From positions 1 to 58,710 of the forward strand of contig JALERL010000020.1 of NCBI GenBank assembly GCA_022764465.1: a stretch of DNA of 58,710 nt. The letters are read 5' to 3'. This document shows positions 8,951-17,545 of the stretch, piece by piece. The position numbers and the translations under genes are program-made. Within the stretch, counting starts at the first letter, position 1. Every line of letters starts with the position of its first letter. The stretch is from Lachnospiraceae bacterium (GTDB lineage: Bacteria; Bacillota; Clostridia; Lachnospirales; Lachnospiraceae). The notes under the pieces are model-generated. The model made no database searches and had not been told where the DNA came from. It worked only from the letters and a program-made list of their open reading frames with translations.

Positions 8951-8979
8951 ATTTTAACACTTTTTTGTATGAGATACAA
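8951..8979 (-). promoter_or_regulatory. Promoter of the ylm-type cluster
   Basis: TTGTAT (8974-8979) and TAAAAT (8951-8956) are 17 bases apart on the minus strand, just upstream of the HlyD-like gene. The same divergent region also has a 6-bp inverted repeat, GATTCT/AGAATC (8992-9011), between this promoter and the rightward DUF378 gene. Confidence 0.5.
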
Positions 8980-9049
8980 TCTTTCTTATTGGATTCTGTA
9001 AGAATAGAATCAAAAAAAGCGTTCATACTAAAGAAAAAGGAGGTTTAAC

Positions 9050-9262
9050 ATGAAATCAAAAGGGTTAGATTATACAATTTTGACACTCGTCATCATTGGT
9101 GCTATCAACTGGGGACTGATCGGTTTTTTTCGATTTGACCTTGTAGCATTTCTGTTTGGTGATATGAGCTGGTTGTCGAGGATCATCTATGCTGTCATCG
9201 GAATCTGTGGTCTGTATATGGTCAGTACCTATGGACGGATCCGATCCATGGATGAGGTTTAA
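9050..9262 (+). CDS. DUF378 small membrane protein (YuzA-like)
   Basis: A 70-residue protein and the only intact rightward gene in the window. It has two hydrophobic helices (about residues 8-27 and 40-60) with the DUF378 pattern AINWGLIGFFRFDLVAFLFG. AAAGGAGG lies 7 bases before the ATG. DUF378 proteins are widespread short membrane proteins of unknown function. It is a single-gene unit ending in a hairpin terminator shared with the convergent P-loop gene. Confidence 0.9.
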   Translation: MKSKGLDYTILTLVIIGAINWGLIGFFRFDLVAFLFGDMSWLSRIIYAVIGICGLYMVSTYGRIRSMDEV

Positions 9263-9268
9263 AGCTGC

Positions 9269-9311
9269 AAAAAGGTGTCCTAAGCCTCCGCTTAAGACAC
9301 CTTTTCTTTTA
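9269..9311. terminator. Bidirectional terminator between DUF378 and the P-loop gene
   Basis: AAAGGTGTC and GACACCTTT pair, with one mismatch and an inner TAAGC/GCTTA stem around a CTCC loop. T-runs follow on both strands (CCTTTTCTTTT rightward, CCTTTTTGC leftward). It separates the stop codons of the two convergent genes. Confidence 0.85.
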
Positions 9312-9333
9312 TCTTCTGAATATAAAGCTTAAA

Positions 9334-9753
9334 TTATAAAGCTAAAATAATTTTTGCCTTTGCACATTCCGGCAGATCGTCCTTGGCCTTGGAAACACTT
9401 AATACGAATTTTACCTTGAACTTCTCGCTGATAATATCAAGCTTTTCGATTGCATGGCAGATCTCGTCGTCCTTCATGTTCGAAATTGTTAAAAAGCTGT
9501 CTAAATACATCTCCTGCAAATCACTGTCCTGTGATACGATTCCACAGATGAACCCTAAGAATTCATCACAATTCTCTACCGGATAATCCATTACATTGAT
9601 TAGACGGATCTTTTTATCCAATTCATACATATGCTTCTGGCTCTTATCCAGATATACAATGCTTCCGGCTGCTTCCTTCACCGACGCATTCACCTTCTCT
9701 AAGAGGTGCTTTGTCTTTCCTTTTCCCTTTTCACCAGCAATAATCTCTACCAT
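9334..9753 (-). CDS. Small P-loop protein of unknown function
   Basis: A 139-residue protein with a clear Walker A motif near the N-terminus (AGEKGKGKT, about residues 6-14). It has a possible Walker B-like hydrophobic strand later (KFKVKFVLSVS) but no other recognised domain. It is too short for a normal P-loop ATPase module. An AGGAGG-type site lies upstream, and a promoter sits just after the carboxypeptidase gene. I do not recognise a function; ATP or GTP binding is the only supported inference. Confidence 0.7.
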   Translation of the reverse strand: MVEIIAGEKGKGKTKHLLEKVNASVKEAAGSIVYLDKSQKHMYELDKKIRLINVMDYPVENCDEFLGFICGIVSQDSDLQEMYLDSFLTISNMKDDEICHAIEKLDIISEKFKVKFVLSVSKAKDDLPECAKAKIILAL

Positions 9754-9808
9754 AGAATGTCCTCCTGTCTATCTCCCGAATCCGATATCTATATTTGATC
9801 TTAATATC

Positions 9809-9837
9809 ATTATAGTATAACTGTTCTAAGAACACAA
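9809..9837 (-). promoter_or_regulatory. Sigma-A-type promoter of the P-loop gene with a spacer palindrome
   Basis: TTGTGT (9832-9837) and TATAAT (9809-9814) are 17 bases apart on the minus strand, immediately after the D,D-carboxypeptidase stop. A perfect 13-base palindrome, TGTTCTAAGAACA (9822-9834), covers the spacer and half of the -35. Arm sequence and order do not match the Gram-positive LexA box. Confidence 0.65.
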
Positions 9838-9840
9838 CCG

Positions 9841-10821
9841 CTAATTCCCATAACCGGTCAGGATCTGGTTCATCAGCAGATACAGATTGATTCTGCAATC
9901 GGCCTTTAGAACAATGGATATAATCTCCTGCCCTGCCGCATTCTGTGATAAGAGAACCAGACAATAGCCTGCATCTCCAGTCGTTCCGGTCTTACCGCCT
10001 AAGATGGTAAATCCATCCGGTGCCTTCTCATCTCCGGTAAAGTACTGATTCGTGCTCGTCCACTCCTGCGTCTTTGCATCTCCGGCTGCACCAGTATAAT
10101 TCGAAGTATAGGTAGTCGTCTGGATGATATTGCGGAATTCATCATTGCTGAGTGCTGCCTGAAAGAGCAGATACAGATCATAGACACTCGTATAATGATT
10201 CTCATCCGGCAATCCATTTGGATTCACAAAATGTGATGTCGTTGCACCTAATTTTGCGGCTTCTTCATTCATCTTATCTGCAAAAGAGGCAACATCTCCA
10301 CTGATATGTTCTGCAATTGCAATAGCCGCATCATTACCACTTTTCATCATCATTCCATATAACAGATCACGCAGTGTCATCTGATCGCCTACCTGAAGTC
10401 CGCAGGTAGAAGAATTCGGATCAATATCTAACGCATTGGCGCTGATCGTTACTACATCATCGAGATTCCCATACTTTAAAGCAATATAGGCGGTCAGGAT
10501 CTTTGTGGTACTGGCAGGATACAGCCTCTCATAGATATTTTGTGCATATGGGATCTCGTGCGTTGCAGTATTAAACACACCCGCACTCTCTGCAACCTGG
10601 GAATCTGTCGTATCCATACCGACATTCTCATAGCCGCCGGTACAAAGTGACGCTGAAAAAAAAGGATCTGATTCCGTCTGCGCCTCTGCGTTCTGCAGAG
10701 CATTTTCATAAACCGGATACGGATTCTTCAAAGCTTCCTGTTTACTGCCACATCCGGTCAGTATACCTGTTACCAGCGTAAGTGTCAGAATCCCTGCTGT
10801 TATCTTATTTATACATTTCAC
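9841..10821 (-). CDS. D-alanyl-D-alanine carboxypeptidase, lipoprotein
   Basis: A 326-residue serine-type D,D-carboxypeptidase (peptidase S11, DacA/DacF-like). It trims the terminal D-Ala from peptidoglycan stem peptides outside the membrane. The signal peptide ends in a lipobox (LTGC, Cys24), so it should be lipid-anchored. Active-site motifs are complete: SxxK as STTK (104-107), SGN (161-163) and KTG (277-279). It lacks the C-terminal beta-rich domain of PBP5. The start is a GTG overlapping the end of mgsA by 17 bases, which suggests translational coupling. It is the last gene of the cell-shape run. Confidence 0.9.
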   Translation of the reverse strand: MKCINKITAGILTLTLVTGILTGCGSKQEALKNPYPVYENALQNAEAQTESDPFFSASLCTGGYENVGMDTTDSQVAESAGVFNTATHEIPYAQNIYERLYPASTTKILTAYIALKYGNLDDVVTISANALDIDPNSSTCGLQVGDQMTLRDLLYGMMMKSGNDAAIAIAEHISGDVASFADKMNEEAAKLGATTSHFVNPNGLPDENHYTSVYDLYLLFQAALSNDEFRNIIQTTTYTSNYTGAAGDAKTQEWTSTNQYFTGDEKAPDGFTILGGKTGTTGDAGYCLVLLSQNAAGQEIISIVLKADCRINLYLLMNQILTGYGN

Positions 10822-11200
10822 GCCACTCTAAATCTCCTCTATCTAAGGATTTGATCAGCAATTCGGCTGTTGCCAGATTCGTTGCTAACGGAATATTATG
10901 TGTATCACATAATCGTACGACACTGTCCACATCCGGTTCATGTGACTTCGGAGTCAGCGGATCACGTAAAAAGATCACAAGGTCGATCTCATTGTGCTCA
11001 ATCTGGGCACCTAACTGCTGTGCGCCGCCAAGGTGGCCGGCAAGATATTTGTGAATGGAAAGATTTGCAACCTCTTCGATCAGACGACCGGTTGTTCCTG
11101 TTGCAAACAATTCATTTTTGCATAAAATACCGCGGTATGCGATACAAAAGTTCTGCATTAATTTTTTCTTGGAGTCATGTGCAATTAAACCGATATTCAT
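10805..11200 (-). CDS. mgsA: Methylglyoxal synthase-like protein lacking the catalytic Asp
   Basis: A 131-residue MGS-fold protein aligning over its full length with methylglyoxal synthase (dihydroxyacetone phosphate to methylglyoxal plus phosphate). Phosphate-binding FATGTTGRLI and the later FLRDPLTPKSHEPDV block are present. The usual GGDQQ, whose Asp is the catalytic base in E. coli MgsA (Asp71), reads GGAQQ here (Ala60), and the preceding Pro is His. Activity is therefore doubtful. The start at 11200 follows AGGGGG by 7 bases. It lies 11 bases after rodA and overlaps the carboxypeptidase gene, inside a cell-wall operon. Confidence 0.88.
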   Translation of the reverse strand: MNIGLIAHDSKKKLMQNFCIAYRGILCKNELFATGTTGRLIEEVANLSIHKYLAGHLGGAQQLGAQIEHNEIDLVIFLRDPLTPKSHEPDVDSVVRLCDTHNIPLATNLATAELLIKSLDRGDLEWREMYK

Positions 11201-11211
11201 GATGTTTCCCC

Positions 11212-12318
11212 CTATCCATATTTTTTCGGCTGAAGCCCGACATTTAAGACAAGGCCAATTCCAATAAAACATGAAACTAACGATGTCAGTCCATAACTTA
11301 CAAATGGTAATGGAAGTCCTGTATTCGGCATCAAGCCTGTAACTACACATATATTAACAAATCCCTGAAAGCCCAGTAATGCGGCAACACCACAACAGAT
11401 CAGCTTCCCGGATAAGTCTTTTGCTTTTCTGGCAATTAAAATACACTCGATTGTGATCAGTAACAGTAACAGAATAATAATGGCCGCACCTACAAAGCCA
11501 AGCTCCTCTCCCGCTACCGCAAAGATAAAGTCTGTCTGCGGTTCGGAGATAAAGTTACCGTTTTTGACGGAATCAATGTTCGTATTATTCAGCCCTTTGC
11601 CCCATAACTGTCCGGAGCCGATCGCCATAATGGCATTCTGCTGCTGATAAGCGCTGTCGACATACTTATCCGGCTGAAGCCATGCCATGATACGCTGCTT
11701 CTGATATGGGTCTAATAAGGTCTGGTTATCCTGCATGATGATACTGATAAAGATCAGTGCAGATGGTACGGTGATCGCCAGAACACTTAGTATTATTTTA
11801 TAACTTAATCCCGCAATAAACAAGAGGGCAATAAAAATAAGTGCCGTAATTATTGTTGTGGATAAGTCAGGCTGTTTCTTTATCAAGATAAGCGGAATAC
11901 CGATCAGCACAAAAGATGCTGCCAGAACTCCGATTGTATTCAAACGTTCCTGATATTTTGCAAAAAAGTATGCAAAAAACAGTATAATCAATATTTTTGA
12001 CAACTCAGACGGCTGAAAACGGATACCTGCAATAGAAATCCATCTTGTTGCACCACCTGCATCATCACCGATCACATAGATCAGTCCTAAGAGTGCAAGG
12101 TTTAACAGATAGATCAGCCAGCTGAACTTCAGAATAAAGGAATAATCGATCAAAGATACAATTACCATTGCAGTCAGCCCAAGGATCAGTCCGAAAATCT
12201 GCATTTTCTGGACTGAATGCTTGGCACTTCCAATCACTGCTATCCCGATCATAGATAGCAGTGTTACATATATGATCAGCCGAATCCGGTAATTTTTAAA
12301 CTTATATTGTTTCAACAT
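11212..12318 (-). CDS. rodA: RodA-type SEDS peptidoglycan glycosyltransferase
   Basis: About 368 residues and roughly ten membrane helices. The SEDS motifs are visible: GGATRWISIAGIRFQPSE (about residue 90), the large loop with KQRIMAWLQP, ISEPQTDFIFAVAGEELG, and LPFVSYGLTS near the C-terminus. It polymerises lipid II in the elongation complex with the PBP2 encoded upstream and MreBCD. Its grouping with mre and mrdA marks it as RodA and not FtsW. The ATG at 12318 has GGACAGG upstream; a TTG four codons earlier is less likely. Confidence 0.93.
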   Translation of the reverse strand: MLKQYKFKNYRIRLIIYVTLLSMIGIAVIGSAKHSVQKMQIFGLILGLTAMVIVSLIDYSFILKFSWLIYLLNLALLGLIYVIGDDAGGATRWISIAGIRFQPSELSKILIILFFAYFFAKYQERLNTIGVLAASFVLIGIPLILIKKQPDLSTTIITALIFIALLFIAGLSYKIILSVLAITVPSALIFISIIMQDNQTLLDPYQKQRIMAWLQPDKYVDSAYQQQNAIMAIGSGQLWGKGLNNTNIDSVKNGNFISEPQTDFIFAVAGEELGFVGAAIIILLLLLITIECILIARKAKDLSGKLICCGVAALLGFQGFVNICVVTGLMPNTGLPLPFVSYGLTSLVSCFIGIGLVLNVGLQPKKYG

Positions 12319-12350
12319 AATCCTGTCCAATCATTGTTCGTTTCTTCACA

Positions 12351-12626
12351 TTATTTCGCTGAATGCTTCAAATCCTTAATCGGGATATTGGCAAAAAGAG
12401 CCGGAACGGTTCCGTTATTGGTGTCGGACTCCGTCTGTGTGATCTGGATATCCAGTCCTTCTGCATCAATCTCCATATACTTTGATATTACCTGAATAAT
12501 ATCATTTTTAATCTGTTCCATAACATCCGGCGAACAGTCTGCACGGTCAGAAATCAATAATAATTTCAGTCTGTCTTTTGCTACATCACCGGAATTTTTC
12601 TTTTTAAAAAAATCCATGAATCCCAT
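12351..12626 (-). CDS. minE: Cell division topological specificity factor MinE
   Basis: A 91-residue MinE. The N-terminal MGFMDFFKKKNSG is the membrane-targeting/anti-MinCD region, DRLKLLLISDRADCSPDVM the conserved MinD-activating segment, and the C-terminal half the topological domain. It stimulates MinD ATPase to restrict the MinC inhibitor to the poles. GGGAGGA lies upstream of the first ATG. It is directly downstream of minD. Confidence 0.95.
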   Translation of the reverse strand: MGFMDFFKKKNSGDVAKDRLKLLLISDRADCSPDVMEQIKNDIIQVISKYMEIDAEGLDIQITQTESDTNNGTVPALFANIPIKDLKHSAK

Positions 12627-12641
12627 TTTCTGATTTCCTCC

Positions 12642-13433
12642 CTAGTTTTTCTTAAACAGGCCTGCTAATTTTGACCAGATACCATTCTTAGAATCTAAGT
12701 CTAACAAAGGTACTTCCTCTCCTAAAATACGATGACAGATATTCATATAAGCCTGTCCTGCCAGTGTATCAGAACCTACGAGTGGTTCGCCCTGGTTTGT
12801 TGAGATTACGATCTGTTCGTCATCCGGTACTGCACCGATCAGATCAACAGCAAGGATCTCATGGACATCATCGATGGACATCATATCGCCACGCTTTACC
12901 ATATCCATTCTTAAACGGTTTACGATAAGACGTGTGTTATGGATGTCATTTGCCTCAAGTAATCCGATGATACGGTCTGCATCACGGATTGCGGATACTT
13001 CCGGAGTTGTAACAACCAGTGCACGGTCAGCAGCAGCGATCGCATTCTGGAATCCCTGCTCGATACCTGCCGGACAGTCCAGAAGTATGTAATCAAATTC
13101 TTCTCTTAATTCATCTACTAACTTCACCATCTGTTCTGGTGTTACAGATGTCTTATCTCTTGTCTGTGCAGATGGAAGCAGGCAGAGGTTTGGATATTTC
13201 TTATCCTTGATCAGTGCCTGTTTTACCCGGCAGTTACCCTCAACAACATCTACCAGATTGTATACAATACGGTTCTCTAATCCCATAACCACATCCAGAT
13301 TACGAAGTCCTATATCTGTGTCGATCAAAACTACCTTTTTATCCAACTGTGCAAGACCAGTACCAACATTTGCAGTAGTGGTCGTCTTACCTACTCCGCC
13401 TTTTCCGGATGTAATTACAATTACTTCACTCAT
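12642..13433 (-). CDS. minD: Septum site-determining ATPase MinD
   Basis: About 263 residues. The deviant Walker A motif GKGGVGKTT is near residue 10, followed by the MinD-typical DTDIGLRNLD and LDCPAGIEQGF. The C-terminal amphipathic membrane-targeting helix (WSKLAGLFKK) is present. It recruits MinC to the membrane and is driven off by MinE. The start is the ATG after GGAGGACAAAAA; an upstream in-frame start would place this ribosome site inside the gene. Confidence 0.96.
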   Translation of the reverse strand: MSEVIVITSGKGGVGKTTTTANVGTGLAQLDKKVVLIDTDIGLRNLDVVMGLENRIVYNLVDVVEGNCRVKQALIKDKKYPNLCLLPSAQTRDKTSVTPEQMVKLVDELREEFDYILLDCPAGIEQGFQNAIAAADRALVVTTPEVSAIRDADRIIGLLEANDIHNTRLIVNRLRMDMVKRGDMMSIDDVHEILAVDLIGAVPDDEQIVISTNQGEPLVGSDTLAGQAYMNICHRILGEEVPLLDLDSKNGIWSKLAGLFKKN

Positions 13434-13471
13434 TTTTTGTCCTCCATATAACACATAAAATTATGCAAGCT

Positions 13472-14143
13472 TTATTTAAATAAACCTTTGGTAATCGGTT
13501 CAATTAAAATACCATCTTCTGAAACGATCGCAATCTGTGGCTCCATGACCTTCTTGCGGTTCTTGATCGCTGATAACGGTCCCTTGTCAGCACTTCTACC
13601 GATCGCATCTCCGATACGGATCTGAACCGGATCCATATCTAAGGCAGCTACAAAAGCACTTTCATCTCCTGCGGCACCGGCATATGCATTGCCCTTTAAG
13701 GAACCAAGGATCACGATATTTCCACGGGCAATGATCTTTGCCCCGGGATTGACATCGCCTAAAATTACAATACTGCTCTCACATTCAATGACCTGGCCGG
13801 AACGAAGCGTTCCCTTATAGAACTCTCCGGTCCTTCCTGCCTGCGCATCCTCAAATGCCCGTATTTTCTCTGCATAATAGGCATCAATACGCTCATCGTT
13901 TTCAATAATACATACCACATGGATGGTTGTATTTTTTTCGATCAGATCCAGTATTTCATATTCCTGCTCCTGTGACAATACCCTTCCTTCAAAAGAAAGT
14001 CCGATTTTTGCATTTTTGAAAAAACGATCCGATTCTTCAAATCTTTTAAGAATCTCCTTTTTCAGTTCCGTAAACGGCATGTCCGGATCAAGAATCAGAT
14101 TGATTCCATGCGGGTTGCTCTTTAATACAACGGGTTGCGACAT
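13472..14143 (-). CDS. minC: Septum formation inhibitor MinC
   Basis: A 223-residue MinC. The N-terminal domain (about 1-100) inhibits FtsZ polymerisation. The C-terminal beta-helix (about 110-210) contains LRSGQVIECESSIVILGDVN and AKIIARGNIVILG, the surface that binds MinD and septal proteins. AGGAGGG sits upstream of the ATG. It lies between the PBP2 gene and minD. Confidence 0.93.
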   Translation of the reverse strand: MSQPVVLKSNPHGINLILDPDMPFTELKKEILKRFEESDRFFKNAKIGLSFEGRVLSQEQEYEILDLIEKNTTIHVVCIIENDERIDAYYAEKIRAFEDAQAGRTGEFYKGTLRSGQVIECESSIVILGDVNPGAKIIARGNIVILGSLKGNAYAGAAGDESAFVAALDMDPVQIRIGDAIGRSADKGPLSAIKNRKKVMEPQIAIVSEDGILIEPITKGLFK

Positions 14144-14157
14144 CTAATCCCTCCTTA

Positions 14158-17064
14158 CTAATCGTTAAATGAATTCGTTGAAACCCCAACATCTTCTGCG
14201 GTATGGTCTAACAACGTTGCTGTATCTTCTAACTTGAAATAATATTTTAACACATTTGCGGAAAAAGAGGTAGCATTTGCTGAATCATATCCATATGCAA
14301 TTCGGGCCGCAATGGAGATCTGTGGATCTTCATATGGTGCATAACCTACAAATAATGCATGGTTCGGACGTGTTTTTACCTGCTGTGCCGTACCGGTCTT
14401 ACCGGCAACGTTCACTCCAAATCCATCAAACTGATGGTGTGTTTCTACTACCATCCGCATACCGGAATGTACAGCATCCCAGGTTGTACTGCTGATTGAA
14501 TCCATGGTATTTCGTACTGTCGGTTCATAATTCTCTACTACTTTTCCTTCTGCATCGGTTACCTTGTTTAATAACGTATAATTATATACCGTTCCGCTGT
14601 TTGCGACTGCCGTTACATAGCGGGCAAGCTGCACGGTGGTATAACTGTTATCACTCTGTCCGATCGCAGCAGTGATCGGGAACTCGGTTGCAACATGCGG
14701 TTCGCTTTCTGGGATCTCGATTCCGGTCGTATCGGTCAGTCCAAACAGATCTGCGTACTTCTGGATCACTGAAATACCCTGATCTGCATTGTAATTGCCA
14801 TTCACTGTACTCATCCGGTAACCGACTTCATAGAAGAAGTAGTTACACGAATCGCGGATCGCTTCGGAAACATTGATCGTTCCATGGGTACTTGGATAGA
14901 TCCAGCACTTTGGTCCGTCCTCCACCTTTTCAAACTGTCCCTTATCTTCGATCGTCTCATTTGGAGAAATATATCCTTCGGTCAGTCCGGCAGTTGAAGT
15001 CAGCATCTTAAAGGTAGATCCCGGTGCAGTTTTCTGCTGTGTTGCATAGTCATAAAGTGGAAGTGCAAGATCTTCATTTAAAAGTGCAAAATAGTCTGCA
15101 TCGACACTGTTTGCCAGCCGGTTATTATCATAGCCCGGATAGCTGACACAGGCAAGTACCTCACCGGTTTTGGTATCGGTAATCACGCAGGAGCCGGAAC
15201 ACGGATCAAGCGCAAGCTGGGCCGGTGTAATATCAAGACTCCTGATCTTCTCACGTAAGAAATCAAATGCATTGGTCGTTCCATTCGACAGTGCTGCCAC
15301 TGCTTCATTATCTGCCTTTAAGATTCCCTGGTCATAGAGGATCACACAAAGCTGGTTACCGCTGATACGGTCTTCTAAGATCAGATACTTATAGATCTTC
15401 TTGGCAAATCCACGGTCACTTTGCAGTTCATCGGTAATATAATCAACCAGTGCCTGATAAATCTCAGAGGAATCGGAATACTTCTCATCTACGGAGAAAC
15501 GTGTGATATCGATCCAGTTCTGTGCAACTGCATGATTTAAGTATTCGGCAAGACTGATCTTATCATTTTTCCAGTTCTGATATACTTCATCTGTGGTATC
15601 AATGGAATCCTTCATAAGAATGTTCTTATCGGTCAGCATTGACACAATATAGGTCATATATACCTGCTGTTCTTCGGTCAGATTCTCATATGCCGCCGGT
15701 GCAGATGCAGTAAGCTGTGATGCCACATCCTGGATTACTTCCTGCTGCTTGACCATAAATGCCTGATACACCGCCTGCTCAGTTGCAGATGCATCTTCCT
15801 TATCAAAATGACGCATATCAATGACATTGTTATTGATCAGTGCATAATAGACATCATAAATCGGGATTCTGACATCGGATGCACTGCTTCCGGAAGATGC
15901 GTTGTATTCTTTGATATTTTCAATCTTTGAATATACAATACCTGCAATCTCCTGTTCAAGCAGATCATAAACCGCTTCCTGTAAGTCCTTTTCGATCGAC
16001 AGATAGACATCATTACCGGCTGTCGGTTCCGTCCGGTCCGTTGTCTCGATCACACGGCCGACACTGTCGACATAGACGGTCTCTGTTCCCTTATTGCCCT
16101 GAAGCTGCTTATCCATCACCTGTTCGATACCGGACTTACCGATCACATCGGTCAGGGAATAATTTTCATCATCCTTCGACAGTTCATCATATTCGCTCTG
16201 TGAGATCTTACCGGTATAACCGATCAGATGTGCAAAATACTTGCTGTCTACATACTTACGTACCGTATCCTCCGTAATCTGGATACCGGTCAGTGTTGCT
16301 GCATTTTCTTCTACATATGCAACCGTCTTATCCGAAACATTGGATGCAATTGTTGTCGCAATATACTTCTGATAGCTGTTTTCAGACATTGCATAACGGA
16401 TCACTACGATCCGGTACAAATCCTTGACACTATAATCCTTAGCCTCTAAGCCATAACCAATCTTATCACGCTTTGTAGCGAGATATTCCATCACCTGCTG
16501 CGGGGTTGCTTCCGCCTGTACATAACCGAGGCTGTTATTCTTTTTTAGAAACTTCTCATCATCGGTCTTTTTATAGCCGTAGACATCGGCAAGAAAACGA
16601 AGCAGTGTCTTACCGGATACATTATACGAATAACTTCCATCATCCGCTAAGGATATATCAAAGTTATTATCAATCGTATCTCCATTTTCATCCATGACAT
16701 GAAGCAGTTCCGTTAAAGCTGCATTCAGCTTGCTGTTTTTATCCTTTCCACTGTCATAGCTTCCGCTGTCTTCGATCGTAATACTGTACGCAAGCTCATT
16801 ATAAGCCAAAAGTTCACCATTGCGATCGTAGATATTTCCACGTGTACTGTTTAAGGTCCTCGTTTTCTGGATCTTAAGACTGTAATTTTCCTGATAATCC
16901 GATCCCTTGATGATCTGAAGCGTAAAAATACGCTGTATCAGAATTGCAAAAAGAAGAACCAGCACAACCGCGAGTACAAGCAATCTGGATTTGAATATAT
17001 TTTTTAGAAAATCTTTTACCGAATCAAACAAACTTTTTGGCACTCCTTTTTTCCATCCGTTCAA
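14158..17064 (-). CDS. mrdA: Penicillin-binding protein 2 (elongation transpeptidase)
   Basis: A class B PBP of up to 968 residues, longer than the 600-700 usual for PBP2. It has one membrane helix (about 28-50), a pedestal domain with TRGNIYDRNGELLA, and a transpeptidase domain with PGSTFK (Ser683), SCN (739-741) and KTG (889-891). About 240 extra residues (375-618) separate the DLQEAVYDLLEQ segment from GSCVITDTKTGEVLA. It crosslinks side-wall peptidoglycan with RodA. The start is unclear: this TTG lies inside mreD; a TTG at 17031, with AAAGGAG 11 bases upstream and an 8-base overlap with the mreD end, is at least as likely. Confidence 0.92.
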   Translation of the reverse strand: MNGWKKGVPKSLFDSVKDFLKNIFKSRLLVLAVVLVLLFAILIQRIFTLQIIKGSDYQENYSLKIQKTRTLNSTRGNIYDRNGELLAYNELAYSITIEDSGSYDSGKDKNSKLNAALTELLHVMDENGDTIDNNFDISLADDGSYSYNVSGKTLLRFLADVYGYKKTDDEKFLKKNNSLGYVQAEATPQQVMEYLATKRDKIGYGLEAKDYSVKDLYRIVVIRYAMSENSYQKYIATTIASNVSDKTVAYVEENAATLTGIQITEDTVRKYVDSKYFAHLIGYTGKISQSEYDELSKDDENYSLTDVIGKSGIEQVMDKQLQGNKGTETVYVDSVGRVIETTDRTEPTAGNDVYLSIEKDLQEAVYDLLEQEIAGIVYSKIENIKEYNASSGSSASDVRIPIYDVYYALINNNVIDMRHFDKEDASATEQAVYQAFMVKQQEVIQDVASQLTASAPAAYENLTEEQQVYMTYIVSMLTDKNILMKDSIDTTDEVYQNWKNDKISLAEYLNHAVAQNWIDITRFSVDEKYSDSSEIYQALVDYITDELQSDRGFAKKIYKYLILEDRISGNQLCVILYDQGILKADNEAVAALSNGTTNAFDFLREKIRSLDITPAQLALDPCSGSCVITDTKTGEVLACVSYPGYDNNRLANSVDADYFALLNEDLALPLYDYATQQKTAPGSTFKMLTSTAGLTEGYISPNETIEDKGQFEKVEDGPKCWIYPSTHGTINVSEAIRDSCNYFFYEVGYRMSTVNGNYNADQGISVIQKYADLFGLTDTTGIEIPESEPHVATEFPITAAIGQSDNSYTTVQLARYVTAVANSGTVYNYTLLNKVTDAEGKVVENYEPTVRNTMDSISSTTWDAVHSGMRMVVETHHQFDGFGVNVAGKTGTAQQVKTRPNHALFVGYAPYEDPQISIAARIAYGYDSANATSFSANVLKYYFKLEDTATLLDHTAEDVGVSTNSFND

Positions 17065-17542
17065 GATGCTGATTGATCTTTAAGATAATAAAATATAAAA
17101 CAATAGTTACAAGTAATGTATATACCAGCTCCGGAATCACAATATGGAGCATAAAATATCCAATCTGGAACTTCCCCCGGAAAAAGAACCGCAGAACATA
17201 AACCCCAAGATTGTATAAAATATCACTGACTCCGATCAGAATCAGCGGAAGTTTAATATCATCCGGGAAAAACTGTTTGCGGAAAAATCCATTGAAATAA
17301 CCGATATACATATATTCTAAAGCATAAAATCCTAAGATGCTTCCAAAAAAGATATCCATTAACATGCCACTGAAAAAGCCAATGAACATTCCTTCCTTTT
17401 TACCACGCATAAAACCAAAAGCAGCTGTTACCACAACGAGCAGATTCGGAGAAATAGATGCAAAGGACAGTGCTTTAAATAATGTGCTCTGTAACAGGAA
17501 ACACACGATAATGATGATTGCAACACTTATCTTTCTTCTCAT
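17024..17542 (-). CDS. mreD: Rod shape-determining protein MreD
   Basis: A 172-residue integral membrane protein with about five or six hydrophobic helices and the MreD-like pattern SISPNLLVVVTAAFGFMRGK, followed by GMLMDIFFG. It is part of the MreBCD elongation complex. It begins three bases after the mreC stop and its end overlaps the start of the PBP2 gene. Sequence conservation in MreD is low, so position supports the call as much as sequence. Confidence 0.9.
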   Translation of the reverse strand: MRRKISVAIIIIVCFLLQSTLFKALSFASISPNLLVVVTAAFGFMRGKKEGMFIGFFSGMLMDIFFGSILGFYALEYMYIGYFNGFFRKQFFPDDIKLPLILIGVSDILYNLGVYVLRFFFRGKFQIGYFMLHIVIPELVYTLLVTIVLYFIILKINQHLERMEKRSAKKFV

Positions 17543-17545
17543 ATC

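Noticed and set aside
9822..9834. LexA (SOS) box at the P-loop gene promoter
   Set aside because: The Gram-positive box is GAAC then GTTC; here the arms are in the reverse order with the wrong spacing.
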